NCBI RefSeq assembly: GCF_016859285.1
Contig: NC_053422.1
Span: 14,620,501-14,684,500 of the forward strand
Reading direction: 5' to 3'
Source: Xiphias gladius
Lineage: Eukaryota > Chordata > Actinopteri > Istiophoriformes > Xiphiidae
Length of the DNA stretch: 64,000 nt
The position numbers and the translations under genes are program-made. The notes beneath the pieces are model-generated. The model was not told the origin of the DNA. It ran no database searches and saw only the letters and a program-made list of their open reading frames with translations. The first letter of the stretch is position 1. Every line of letters starts with the position of its first letter. This document shows, piece by piece, positions 26,436 through 49,535 of the stretch.

Positions 26436-26482
<47 letters not shown>
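26436..26482. repeat. (CA)n microsatellite
   Basis: CA run on the plus strand; it would be (GU)n in the rnf38 3' UTR. Confidence 0.97.
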
Positions 26483-26485
<3 letters not shown>

Positions 26486-26514
26486 CGAAAGCGCACAGTC
26501 ATGTACCACAGCTT

Positions 26515-26515
<1 letters not shown>

Positions 26516-26562
<47 letters not shown>
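26516..26562. repeat. (CA)n microsatellite
   Basis: A second CA run 34 bases from the first, also in the predicted rnf38 3' UTR. Confidence 0.97.
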
Positions 26563-26564
<2 letters not shown>

Positions 26565-26863
26565 ACCACTGCAGGATGGTGATGCGGGATACATGCACCA
26601 CGTGCAAGTACGTGTACAGGAAAGACTAATGGGAGGAAAAATGACAGAAATTGGCGAGAGGGAAAATGTCGGGGAGGGTGATGCACATAAGTTAAACAGA
26701 AAAAATGACAGAACAAAATAGAAGGAGAGGGTGCTGCAAAAAAAAGCCAGGAAATGGTGTATGTGTGTATGTGTACAAGCACGAACGTTTATCACTACAT
26801 TAGGAGCAGGCAGTACTGAATGTGTCGAACAGACAGTGAGGAGTGTCTGGCTCCCTCGTGTGG

Positions 26864-38099
<11,236 letters not shown>

Positions 38100-39690
38100 G
38101 GCTGGGGAGGAGGAGGAAGATGAGGAGGAGGGCGGTGGTGGATGGACGTGATGAAGGTAGGCTGGAGAGATGGACGTCCAGAAACGATCAGGAGCCTCCC
38201 TCTTCAGACCGCTTCTCGGCGTCTTTCTATCCACCTAGTTACCTCTGATGACGACCGGTTACTGCGAGTGTTTTCTGAGACTTTTAAAGCGGATGTCTCA
38301 ATATAAGGAGGTGAGATACCTGGAAGCAGCGAGTTCAGGGAAGCACAGCCCTTATATGTCGCACAAGCAACATCTGCATCGACTCCATCCACTCTCCCCC
38401 TGCTATCCGTGCGGGTCAACTTAACGGAAAACCGCTTTTTTATTTTACCACTTATGAACGTGCATAAGTATTGAAAAATATTGTTAAATCAACATGCGGT
38501 AGAAGAAAACAATGATACAACAAAATACAGTTATCTGTGGTTTTCGTCGTTAGCAGAACAACAGCCGAGCAAGTCCCAGGTTCTCTATTGTCTTTTCACA
38601 GAGGACCACTGTCAGGCTTTCCCACAGTAAAGTAAAGTATTTTTTATAGATATTTGACGCAAGCAGTTGGGCCCATTGTCGACGCACACATTAACAAGCA
38701 ACTGCGACCGAAGTTAGTATCTCTGCCACCAAAAGCTAGCCAAGTTTAATACTTAAGTCCCTCAACACAAGCAAGATGGCTAGCTGTCGAGCGTTAGCAA
38801 ACTAAAGGAAACCAGCCGCCCTCATAGCTGGCTGGGAAACAAAGTTATTAGCATAGGTTGGTGAATAAATTACGACTAAACTGCAACGGTTAGCCCACTG
38901 TAAGTAGTGAAGTTGCACCCATTTGCGTTGGCAAACTATACCTGCTCGTTAATTTGCATAATTTCGATTTTCCAGCTAGCCCGAGGCTAGAAGGAAGCGG
39001 GGTCTAGAGGGGAAAACAAGTCCAACAGTGCCGACATTACAAGCTAGCTAACAGCGCACTGTATCGATGTTAAGCTAGTTGTTAAACAGTGCTAATAGCG
39101 GATTACCTCACACTGCATGAGAAAACAGATCGCTACCTTGTCCGTCAAGCAAGGTGGACAATATTTGTCCAATTTAAATCCCCTCTCGCATTCGCTGTTT
39201 TCTCTGGTCAGCGGGGAGTGTAGTGGAGATCAATCAATGGGAGTTTCACATCTCTGCCGAGTCTCCCCCAATCGATCACAGAGAAACATGTCGCTCGACC
39301 GTAGGCAAACTCGCGTCGTGCTTTTACGTCAATCACACGAACTCTAAAGCGAAGACAACGTTAAAGGTCGTACAACTCCCACCAAAGCGACATTTTTTTC
39401 ATTAGTAGCGGTCAGGGTCGATTTTACTTAGCAAGCTTGTTATCAGAGTTGACTGCTTCGGTCTGGCAAACCCTGGGCAGCTGCTCAGCTCATTAATAAT
39501 TCAGCAGCTTCATAGCCAGAGATACTACACGACAGCGCTTTGAAAAACACTGACTTCTTACATACAGGTTTGAAGCATTCTCCGATGTTCAACATGAACC
39601 CAAACCCCCTAATCTCGAGCGTTTTCACGTAGCAAAACGTCTCACGATAAACCTCTGTCCTTGAACACAAATTATCCATGGCGTTATGTA
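38100..39690 (-). promoter_or_regulatory. rnf38 5' UTR/promoter region
   Basis: The sequence upstream of the rnf38 start codon keeps an open, Ser/Pro-rich frame to about 38234 without an ATG, so that part is probably 5' UTR. From about 38500 to 39350 the sequence has frequent CpG and GCTAGC-like motifs. No other gene begins here. The next feature upstream is the 3' end of zcchc7, so the two genes are tandem rather than divergent. Confidence 0.4.
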
Positions 39691-39700
39691 GAAATGCATG

Positions 39701-39706
39701 TTTATT
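39701..39706 (-). terminator. candidate polyadenylation signal of zcchc7
   Basis: TTTATT on the plus strand gives AATAAA on the minus strand, about 470 bases downstream of the zcchc7 stop. It is the best-placed signal seen. Confidence 0.4.
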
Positions 39707-40173
39707 GTCGTTGTCTTTACAATATAAACATCACGCTTTAAAAGGGCCAATCAAAGGTCTGTGCCTTTGACCTGATTTCAAGTATTTTCTTGACAGAAAA
39801 TTACACGTTAATGTAAAGCTAGCATTATATTTAGGGAGATAACAAATCACTCAACAACAGGATACAAATTAGCCAAAAAAGCAGGCATAGTGTGAAACAT
39901 TATCCAGAATACTGTATGTTGAAAACTTATTAATTTTGGCCCACCAATTTAATAGCAGTATATGTACTTGCAAGACAAGGTTAAAGTACAAAGGTACATT
40001 CACAGTGACACTGAAGTTGCCGATCCTTAAACTGTATTTGCTATTCTAGGTTTTTTTCTAGTAACAATAAATAACTCAATCAATCAAAAGACCATGAGAT
40101 ACATAATCACTTTTTTAGTGTCCAGTTACATTTCTCACTATTCAATAATAAAGAATAAAAAAACAATCACAAT

Positions 40174-43100
40174 TTATCTTCTTCTGTGGCGTACTCTTTG
40201 CTTTGGGGAGAGAAGGTTTTCACTGCCAATGTCTGTGTCACCACGATGATATAAATCTCCACGTTTTATCCCTCTTCTCTTCTTCCACCTCTCGTCCTCT
40301 CTGCTCTTCCTATTCCTTCTGACACTTGCCTCATCCCTCCTCTTCTTCTGTGGAGGGGGTATGGACTGCCAGTGACCATGGAGGGGGGACTTGAAGGGGT
40401 CTGCATGGCATGCTTCGTCATCAGAGTTACCCCGGGACCTCCCCAGTAGTACTCCTTCTCGTCTGGCTTGGGCCTTTCTCCTTAGCCTCTTCACCTCCTG
40501 TCTCTCTCTGCGCCTCTCTGGCCACGTCTTCCTCCTGCCAGCTTGGCTAAATTTCTCCTGCTTTGCCCTGCTCCTTCCCTGGACCGCTTGATTCTCCTCA
40601 CCACTCTCCCCTGTTGGTTCAAACAAGTGCTGCTGGTCTGAGGGACGTATGGATCCTGCACTTCCAAGCTCTGAAAACACAAACAACAATTATAAACAAG
40701 ATTCCTTGATAATCAGCGTGAGCCTGTATAGAGTCTAATGTGAGCGGGGCTGCTCACTGAGACAAACCTACAGAGAATTATCAACCAACTCTGCAGCTCC
40801 CCAGCGCTGTACAGAGCATTTAAGCATCTTTCAGCTTATTGTGTTGGTTTCATTGTCCTCAACTTCACTGTTTCACCACATTCCCCAGACTCACCAACCC
40901 TTTTTTCAGCCGCAGCAGGCAGCTGTTTATCAAAATAGCTCTGATAAACCCAACTGCTCAGCACCAAACAGTAGACAGACAAAGTTAGCTCTAGACACTA
41001 GGACAGAGTTGGATGTCACACACACCATAGAGGGATCACAATAATTATCACAATAATAAATAATTATTATTTACTCAAATTACTTCTGTGTTTTCATTGC
41101 TATGTCCAGTAATTGTATTGTTAAAGTGTAACAATTTTGTCATCATATACCTGTGAAAGGTGACCCTTCGAAGATTAGATTGGTTTTAATTATATTGAAA
41201 AAACTCAACTCCATCCCCCTCATAAACATCAATAAAGAGCACCGATAAAACACACTATTTTATGCAAACATTTACATCATTGTATAAATAGTAAATATGT
41301 GTTTTGTCACCTTTGGCTCTTTTCTGCCTCCTGGTACGACATTGGAGGATGTCATCCATAGTGTCATAGTGGCAAACATAGGGAAGAGAAGGAAAAATCC
41401 CACTGACCATTCTCCTCTTAGTGCACTCCTGATACGGACAGAGAAACAGAGACACAGAGGTAGGGAATAATGGAAAAAGTGAAAGATGGATGTGGGATGG
41501 TGAAGAATCGTGTTACAAAAAAAAGTAATTGAGGGAGAGAGAAGAGAGAGTAGAGGAAATTAAAAGTGAGGAAGCAATACTATGAAAGAAAACCAGATAT
41601 AGTGAAGTCCGATCCAAACCAAAGAGAGAGAGAGAGAGGGAGGGGGAGAGAGTATGTCTGCCTTTCTCTTCCCCTCTTTATACGTTTGTCCAACAGAGAC
41701 ATGAGACAGTTTAGAGGGATAACAGAAGCAAAGAACAGAGACAGCATAAGTAAGGGGAGGATTCCTTTCTAATTTCACCACTTACATAGCCATAATGTCC
41801 CCTCTTAGAGCAGTTGTAACAATGAGCGAGGCATCTCTTATGTTTGTGGATGTGGACTTTCCATGGCCTGAGTGGAACCTCTAACCGGATCTGCAAAAAA
41901 GGCCAAACAAAAGAACACTTTTAAACATGGAAAAAGGACATTAGTCACCACGTAAATAAAAAACACCTGCTTAAAATGGTCCTCTGCTATCCTCTGCCAG
42001 CCTCTTTAAAGGATTTCATTTCACTAATTTTGAGCAAAAACACTAAAAAACTCAAATGAGCGGTCTTTCTACAGTGAGCCAAACCTTTTAATTTTTAGAA
42101 GACTGCTTATTAAGAGGTAAGATGAGAAAGGGCTGTAAAGTCAAAACTTGAACTCACCGTCATGTGGTATTGCCTCCATGTATCAGGGCAGGCCTGAGGT
42201 AAACCCAGGAAACAGAGGAGAAAATTACTCTTTTGGGCAAGAATACAGAAAAAAGCAGCGTGTAAATGCACTGAGGATGAGGAACTGTTTGCCGAGATCA
42301 AACAACACTTCATAAATAGGGCCCACACAAGCCTGAGGCCAAAAAAAAAATCTGTCAATGCACAACTGACAAATGCTTTCAAAGTTTCATTCAACACAGC
42401 AACACAAACACTCAAAGAGGCCAGATCTGGGGGCTAACAGACAAACTCACATCAGAGAGGTGTCCTGTCATCCCACAGCGCTGGCAGTGCTGGTTCCATA
42501 CTGGAGGCTTTTCACAGGGCCTGAGGCCATGTGAAAGCAGCCCACAGCTGGGGCAGGGGCGGCTCGGACAGTCCCTCTGGATGTGGCCCTGGATCCCACA
42601 GAGGACACAGGTGGGACATTTCTGCAGACACAGAGACACAAAAAGGTTTCTTTAAAAGGGCTTTAAGATGGGTGTTATGATGTTATATCACCAATCAGTC
42701 TCTAAAGGTGACCATGGGATTACAACAATGCTGATGTCTCTACACAGTTTATGGCAGCCTGAAAGGAAAGATTGAGTACGGTGGTCAATTACAGCAGAGA
42801 TCAGCAGAAGCATAGTGAAAAGGTATTACATATCACAGTATAAAGCGTTAATGTTTTATCATCTATTTTTCAACTTGGTAGCATAATTTCAGGCAAGGGC
42901 ACAGAAATATTCAATGTGTAGGCAGCTGAAAATATGGGGAATGATTTTCAAAACAGAACAAAAGATGAGTGTTTTAACATTCTGCCCCAATTGGACACTT
43001 CGAATAGACCAATGGGACCCCAGGGGCCAGATGCATAAAACTCTGTAGATTCATGACTAAAACTGAATGTGTATGCACAAAGATAGAAATATGCAGAGGC

Positions 43101-46100
43101 ATTCTTTTTGTCAGATTTATAAAGCTGTGTATACGCCTGGTTCTGTTTTATAGATCTCAATCGTGGAAGTGGGCCCAAGTGCACGAGCCTCATTTCCACT
43201 TCCATAGTTCACCATAAATAGATGATGTTACACATCTGTTTGCATACTGATACTTGTGCATGCTCCACCTCTCAGTAGACCTGTCAGTGTGAAGAATGGC
43301 AAAGACAAAATTCAGTTTTACTAATTGTGTCACATTTGCAAGGCTCTCCAACATCATCAGAACAGCTGTCATTGCACACGACCCTGACAGACGGCTGTGG
43401 ATATTTCCAGTGCCCATACTACTGAGGGTATCACACGTATCTGTAAACCATCATTGCAATGATATCTCAATCATAAGAGATATCACTGCAATTCTTTCTG
43501 GAGTTTAATAATCGAGGATAAAATAGTTTGGGATAAAATTAAAAGATCAGTGACGGGGAAATAACACAACAACATAAACCAGACTTCAGAGGAAAAAATT
43601 CAAATTCCTTGTAAATGATCCGGATCTTCCCCAAAATTTAATGGGTTCTTCCCTGGCCCATGCCCCATCCCTCCACCAAGTTCAGCGCAAATCAGTACAG
43701 TAGTTTTTGTGTAATCCTGCTAACAAATAAACAACAAACCAACAAACAGAAACGGGTGATCATAACCTCCTTGGCGGAGGTATTTAAGCCTATACATGAG
43801 CCTTTGATCAAATTTTTACAAATTATTGTCTAGTTTTAGATTTAGAAAATAATAATACAATCACCATAACACAACTAAACAATGTTTTACTACAACATTA
43901 AGCTAGAAGTCTCAGCAGGTGGGTAGGTTTTTCAAGCCAGCAACTGTATCAAACTCCTGTAATGGCTTTTTTTTTTTTTTTGCAACAAAAACATAATAAA
44001 TGCTCACTACTGACAGTGTGAAAGTATATTTTGTGGGTGTAAAAGAAAGAGAGTGCTTGATCCTTTACCTTATGGTAGTAGCAGCTTTTGGCAAGATGTC
44101 CCATCCTGTTGCAGATGTGACAGGTCAGAGAACGACCAGGCACAAAATAGCGGCTGGACAGAGACTGATCAGCACCACATTCGATAATATGAAATATTAA
44201 AAGACAAAGACATGACAATCAACATTCAAAAATCCAATTATGTAAACTCATGCTACCGAGTTCATACTGCAATATTAGATTAAAGCCAACCATAATTTCA
44301 AAAACTAGTTTCTTTCCATCTTTCTTTCCTCTTTTGCCACAGTTTTCTAAATCCATACTGAGAATTGTATTACTCATTGCTTATCTTTAAATGTCCTGTA
44401 ATGTATTTTTTGTATTTGTACAATATTAATTTTTGAATTTTGATCATAAAAAAATGAGTACAAAAAATACTGACTACTACTCAACAGATATTTAAAGTGC
44501 CAGCGGCCTGGATGATAATAGACACACATTTACCTGAATAAATGAGCTCTCCTGTTATAGTCCTCAAAATGGATAGAAAACAAAAGTTACCTTGTCTTTC
44601 TCTGATACAGCCCAAGTATCTTTAAGTGACTTCACATTTGGATCTGTGATGAAGAGATTGACCATGGAGATCATTAAGTTATGCAGATATAAATGTACTC
44701 CACAATGAAAGCCATAATTGAGTGGCTCCCAGGGAGGATACTTCTTGAACTCTACCACCATTTCCAGCCCTTACAAAAGAGGACAGATCAGGAGTTTTAC
44801 TGAGCCTAATAAATGTCGTCTTTCCCAGGTACTTTGCCTTGTAAAAGCTGTTGCGCGGGGCTTAGATACTTGATGAAAAGCATTTGACCTTCCTAAAATA
44901 ACTGTCACTTACATGTGAGGAGAACCCTAAAACCTCTCTGCTCCAGTGGAGCTGTTCGCTGGCAAGACCAGATGAAGTGGCGGTGAAGGACAGCGCCCTG
45001 GTGTGAGTATGAGTATCTTCATTAATGTGAAGCAGAGCATTTCTGAAAAACAGAGTGCATGCTGAGCAAACTGTCTCTGTCCAAGTTTAAAAAATAAATT
45101 GCACCCCCACAGATTTATATAAATCTCTTTAATTCAACACAGAGTAATTGTCTGAGCTGTTAACTCTGCTTCACTATGAAATATTACTGATTATGGAGTT
45201 ATCCGTTATGCTGGGAAAAAGGTTTGTTTCTCGATATAAAACAGATTATTCTAATAGTTGAATAAAAAGAATTTAATAAAAACTTTACTTCAACTTAAGT
45301 TTCCTAAAGAGCAACAGTTGTGTGGTCTGTTTGGTTTGTAAGAACATTCATTATCACCCTGCATCTTTGGTAAGTGGAAGTTATTGTGAGTTCATAGTTT
45401 TACTACAGCAGTAACATAATTTCAAAGAGCCAGAGTGCAAAGCTTTTTTCCCACAACTGAATAACAAATTTTAAAATCCTTCCTTTAATTAAAGCCACCT
45501 GATTTTAATTGAAGAAAAGATTCATCCATAACCACTTCCATATTGTTAAGTAAAAGAAAGTGGTGATATACCTTGAATTTCTGGCCCCTATTTGGTTGAT
45601 TTTTGATTATTAGTTTTTACTGCTACCCCTTGGTAATGTACCATGCCATGGGAAATCGGCCGTCAGTTATGGTCCTTCATGAACTTACACTTACTCCAGG
45701 GCAAAATATGATGAATGTTTGTCCAATCAAATACTGACAAGCAAATTAGTTTTCACAGTTGCAGCAGTATCTTGTTTAATCATGTTTACATGTAAAATCT
45801 ATGAACCTATACTCATGGGTCTGCAGTGATGTTCTCACACAACACACACATTCCCCACAACCAAATTCAGAGGTTAAGCCACACAGTTGTAACCTATGTA
45901 CTTTAAGTCTAATATACACTGGCTAAGCCTAAATATAGGTTACAGACAGGTTTTCATGTCTGATTTTTGTATAGTTATTTCTGTTATCATTGCACGGCAA
46001 AAGATGATCCTTCAGGCCTTGAAGCAGGACGCTCCTCGAACTTCTCTCTGTTTCACTTGTTTTTCCCTCTGGTAAACATTTCAGAAACCCACAATGCAAA

Positions 46101-46575
46101 TTTAACTACTCTAAAAATAATTTTCTTGCACTCGCACTAGGCGTATTCAAACAGGATGACAGACAGCAACACAATGTTAACCTTCATGTCCAGAGTCATC
46201 CTCAGAGCTGCTCCAGTAGCCAAGGTTGAGCTGGATGCTTGAGTCTCCCACTTGCTCCTCTCCTCCTAGGATCATCCACTCCTCCACTGGCTGCTCACTG
46301 TCCTCCTCCTCCTCCTCCTCCTGCTCCTCCTGTAAGGCAGTACTGGAAGCTGGACTGGGGCTGCTGTCCTCCAGAGCCCGTCCAGAGGTGATGGAGAAGG
46401 CCAAGAGAAGAGGAGGAGAGCTTTCCCTGCTGAGCCGTGCAGCTTGTTTACATCTGCTCCCATGCCTCTGGTCACTTAACTCGAACACTCCTTCACCATC
46501 TGAACTACAGGAGTCCGCAACAAAGGCAGCCTCCTCACAATCATCATCCTCTTGGTTTTCCCTGGTGTAGTCCAT
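40174..46575 (-). CDS. zcchc7: zinc finger CCHC domain-containing protein 7
   Basis: Eight exons, all in phase: 46575-46182, 44643-44591, 44164-44069, 42621-42451, 42193-42158, 41890-41786, 41428-41311, 40670-40174 (489 residues). Five CX2CX4HX4C zinc knuckles are visible at C164-C177, C186-C199, C204-C217, C227-C240 and C274-C287; the last two are each split by an intron. The N-terminus is acidic and Ser-rich, with VEEWMILGGEE resembling the human VESWMLLG segment. WRQYH between knuckles 4 and 5 is also shared. The C-terminal exon is Arg/Lys-rich, as in the family. ZCCHC7 is the human counterpart of yeast Air1/2, working with a non-canonical poly(A) polymerase and the MTR4 helicase in nucleolar RNA surveillance. 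The start is the first ATG in the frame. The protein is somewhat shorter than human ZCCHC7 (about 540 residues), mainly at the N-terminus. Intron 1 holds an exon-like segment (44913-45042). Confidence 0.92.
42950..43280. repeat. probable DNA-transposon-derived dispersed repeat
   Basis: Lies in a zcchc7 intron. Segments such as 'TATACGCCTGGTTCTGTTTT' and 'GTGGAAGTGGGCCCAAGTGC' resemble a Harbinger-type fish repeat as I remember it. No transposase frame is present. Confidence 0.35.
43605..43782 (-). repeat. dispersed MITE-like repeat in a zcchc7 intron
   Basis: Reverse-complement relative of 27100-27360: 'CCATGCCCCATCCCTCCACC' here pairs with 'GGTGGAGGGATGGGGCATGG' there. It ends in CCTCCTTGGCGGAGG. 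Confidence 0.65.
44913..45042 (-). other. exon-like segment in zcchc7 intron 1, possible cassette/poison exon
   Basis: On the minus strand CTCTGTTTTTCAG precedes 130 bases that end at a strong GTAAGT donor. The segment is GC-richer than the flanks. One frame is open throughout (beginning NALLHINEDTH). However, zcchc7 exon 1 leaves phase 1 and joins exon 2 perfectly (GAT for Asp), and 130 bases is not a multiple of three. Inclusion would read into TAG inside the segment. It could be a nonsense-inducing cassette exon, an exon of a nested gene, or chance. Confidence 0.3.
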
Positions 46576-49535
46576 AGTACAATGGGACACAAACTGCGGC
46601 TGAACAGCGCCACACAACAACGGCTCGATGCACTGCTGTCAAACAGTGGTGGCTGTCGACTCATTTACTACTACTAACCGGGCAGAAATAAAATTAACTG
46701 CTTTTTCTTTCTTTATTTTGGATATAAACATGCAAAATATCCTCACACGTAGGTTACCGTTAGTCTTACCAGCTTTAAGCTAACATTAATTAGCTCTGTA
46801 GTAGCCGATGGTATTAATGTAGCCAAATTAGCAAACATAGCCAAGTCAAATAAAGTCTATAAAGGCCTTTTTCGGGTCCTTACTGTTTGTAGTTCCCTAT
46901 ATATCTGTTGCGACTTCACGTAAAATCACAATACTAATTTTCCTCCACACAACTGAAGGGACTGTCGCTTCCGTGCTTATTTACACGTGTGAACTACTTT
47001 ATCCGACGTTTCCGGAAAAAGTTGGACAACCAAAACTAAACCCAGCGTTAAAGAAAACAATAAAAAAAAACCACGGAGTTTGGCTGCTAGTGACGTTCCC
47101 GGAGTTCAAATGTTTGGGTTTTTTTTTTGTTTGTTTGTTTTATTTATCATCAGTTGTAATGTGCTAGTCATGAAGTAATGTTAAATGACCGATGTTAATA
47201 ACAGAAACATTATAAGTAGTTGCTGTCAAAAGTTGTTCCCATAGCAACGACCTCAAATCAGTCTACCAAAGAGTTTCGGTACCAGCTGAGAAGGCACCGT
47301 TTATAAAGGATTTATATGATGTAGCCTAATTAATTACTCTATTAATGGTTAATAAAAATTAATGCTGTATATATCAGTTATAATCCATTAATAAGAGTAA
47401 CTTTTGGGTTGCCAGAAAATCCTGCTCTGGCACGACACTTTGTTTCGCTTTTTCGCTCTTTAATTCGTTAGGGAGACCTCTCCAGTGGGCTGTTTGACCA
47501 CTTCTGGAGAAGGGCCGCAGGACACCTGAACCAACCTCCATTTATAACTGCTTATTAACCTTTACAACTCCAGACTTATTCTGATATAATCATTTGTTGA
47601 CTTTCACATAGCGTTTGGATAGCCGTTGATCTGCATGCCAAACTCAAAATAGTACAAATGTAGAGAGAACAATGCAGTAAATGTTGTCCAGAAGATAAGT
47701 TGTCAAACAGTCCAATGGAGAGGTCTGCGTAATGATTTAAAGAGCTAAAAAGACAAGCAAAGTGTTGTGCTGGAGGGAGGATTTTCCACAATCTGCAGTG
47801 ACGGAGCCAAGGGGTGGCCAGGGGTGGCCTGGGCCACCTGTGGTTAAAGTCTGGCCCCTCCACGTGCCACCCTACACAGCGCCGTATTTCAGGTCACTCT
47901 TTTTTTTTTTCTTACACAGAACCGATTCTCCACTGCCGCAGCTCCAACGGGGACGCTTTTTAACAGCGCACTCATCTGGTTGTACTGCCCCTCTCCCACC
48001 CACTCTTGTGTCCATTCAACGCACTTACTGCAGTGGTCTAAGGTGCTGCATTATGGTGCTAAGTTCTGCTGATGGGGGATAAAACCAATGTCACTCCTGG
48101 CAGTATAGTTACCAGCAAGACGTTTCGTTGACAAGTTTGAACTGTTTCATGAATGGAGGTGTTTGCGTGAAGGTTTGGGATTGAGCATACAAGGCATAAA
48201 ATAGCTACTGGCTTTTCATATGGCTGGGATACGTGTGCTGAGTGAGATCTGAGCTCCTGCTGCACACACACAGCGCAACTCGTTCCAAAAAAGTATAAAA
48301 CAGCCTCACCTTGTTTGCTCCCTCTCCTAACATTGTTCACTGTCATCATTAAAACTGATGCACCTACAAAAAGGGTCCAAAGCATCCATGTCTCGTTGTG
48401 TCGGAACATTTTCTCTTCCTAAACAATAGTAGCGCTGATCATAAATACTTTTGCTTTTTTTTTCTGTGGCTGCTTTACAATAATAGCAGCCTGGTGTTTT
48501 GTCAAGGGAGAATTTTACGTGGACGAGCAGCAGCAGGAAATCTTCGGTTAGCATTAGCAGTGTATTTACTGTATACGTGCAGGTGCGGGGGATGAGCTGC
48601 AAATGGAAACAGTGAAGCGTCCGTTTGAAATGTGAAAATTGGAACCGATCGAGGGGGACCCAGAAATGCTGAACCAGCGTGTCGAGCGTATCCAGGAGAC
48701 TCGTGTGGTCAACAGTGTCAAAAGCTGCACTGAGAACTAGAATAAGTTGTTTTCATTTTATTCATTCTCAGGCAGCAGTCGGTCTTTTTCTTATTATTAA
48801 TTCTGATACTGATTTAAATTTGTAAGACTGCACTGTAGGCCCATGTGAACAAGTGGAATTACACTTCACAAAGTCCCAAAGGCTGAATCTTGTACAAATG
48901 ATATATTAAAAATGAGATGGATTACCAGCAGGGTAGCTGCTAATTGGGTCACTGGGGTCGTACCCTCTGTATTTTTTTCTAGGAACTGCATGAGCTTTAC
49001 CCTGAGGTATCAGCCTACATTCAAAAGTTTGTTTGTTTTTTTAAATTTTACACATGGTGGGTTTTTTATCTGCTGATCCCAGCATTTTTAGACCCACTAT
49101 ATATAAATTTAAAATATAGTGCCAACAAAAAATCAAATGGATTTAGTGATCTATTTCTCCCCGATGATTTGAATCCAGGTAGTATGTGGACAATACTTTT
49201 TTTCTGGGGGGGGGGGCTGACTTCTGTATATCAGAAATCCAGACTACAGCACTGACCACTGCGTCCTCCCAGGTAAAATCAAAAAAAGAATAACTGGCCG
49301 CGTGCGCACCAGTGCACGAGTGTCCAATCAAATGAGGCTCGTGCCGCTGAGCGGTGGTCCGCCGCACGGGAGGGAGTCTGGGCAGTGCTCTCTTTAAAAA
49401 AAAAACTTCTTTTATTCGCTTTTTATGTCGGACTGAAAATGGTTCATCCTCGAAAACAACTACACTTTGTCGCCAGCAGCGTTTAAAGTTCAGTTTTTTT
49501 GTTTTTTTTTCTCAGAGTCAGACAGCGGTGTGTTG
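46576..49535. other. intergenic region between zcchc7 and the Pax gene
   Basis: The first about 400 bases are the presumed zcchc7 promoter and 5' UTR. The two genes diverge, with start codons about 3.0 kb apart. The rest has no supported gene. A GC-rich patch at about 47790-47880 (GGGGTGGCC repeats) may be a dispersed repeat. There is a run of ten G near 49207. From 49290 the sequence becomes GC/CpG-richer toward the Pax exon 1, as expected for its 5' UTR. Confidence 0.45.

Noticed and set aside
46226-46570. Plus-strand open frame of 114 codons, Ser-rich
   Set aside because: Antisense of zcchc7 exon 1, whose Glu-rich stretch reads as Ser on the other strand.
46576-46620. A longer N-terminus for zcchc7 starting at 46620
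   Set aside because: That codon is TTG. The ATG at 46575 is the first in frame.
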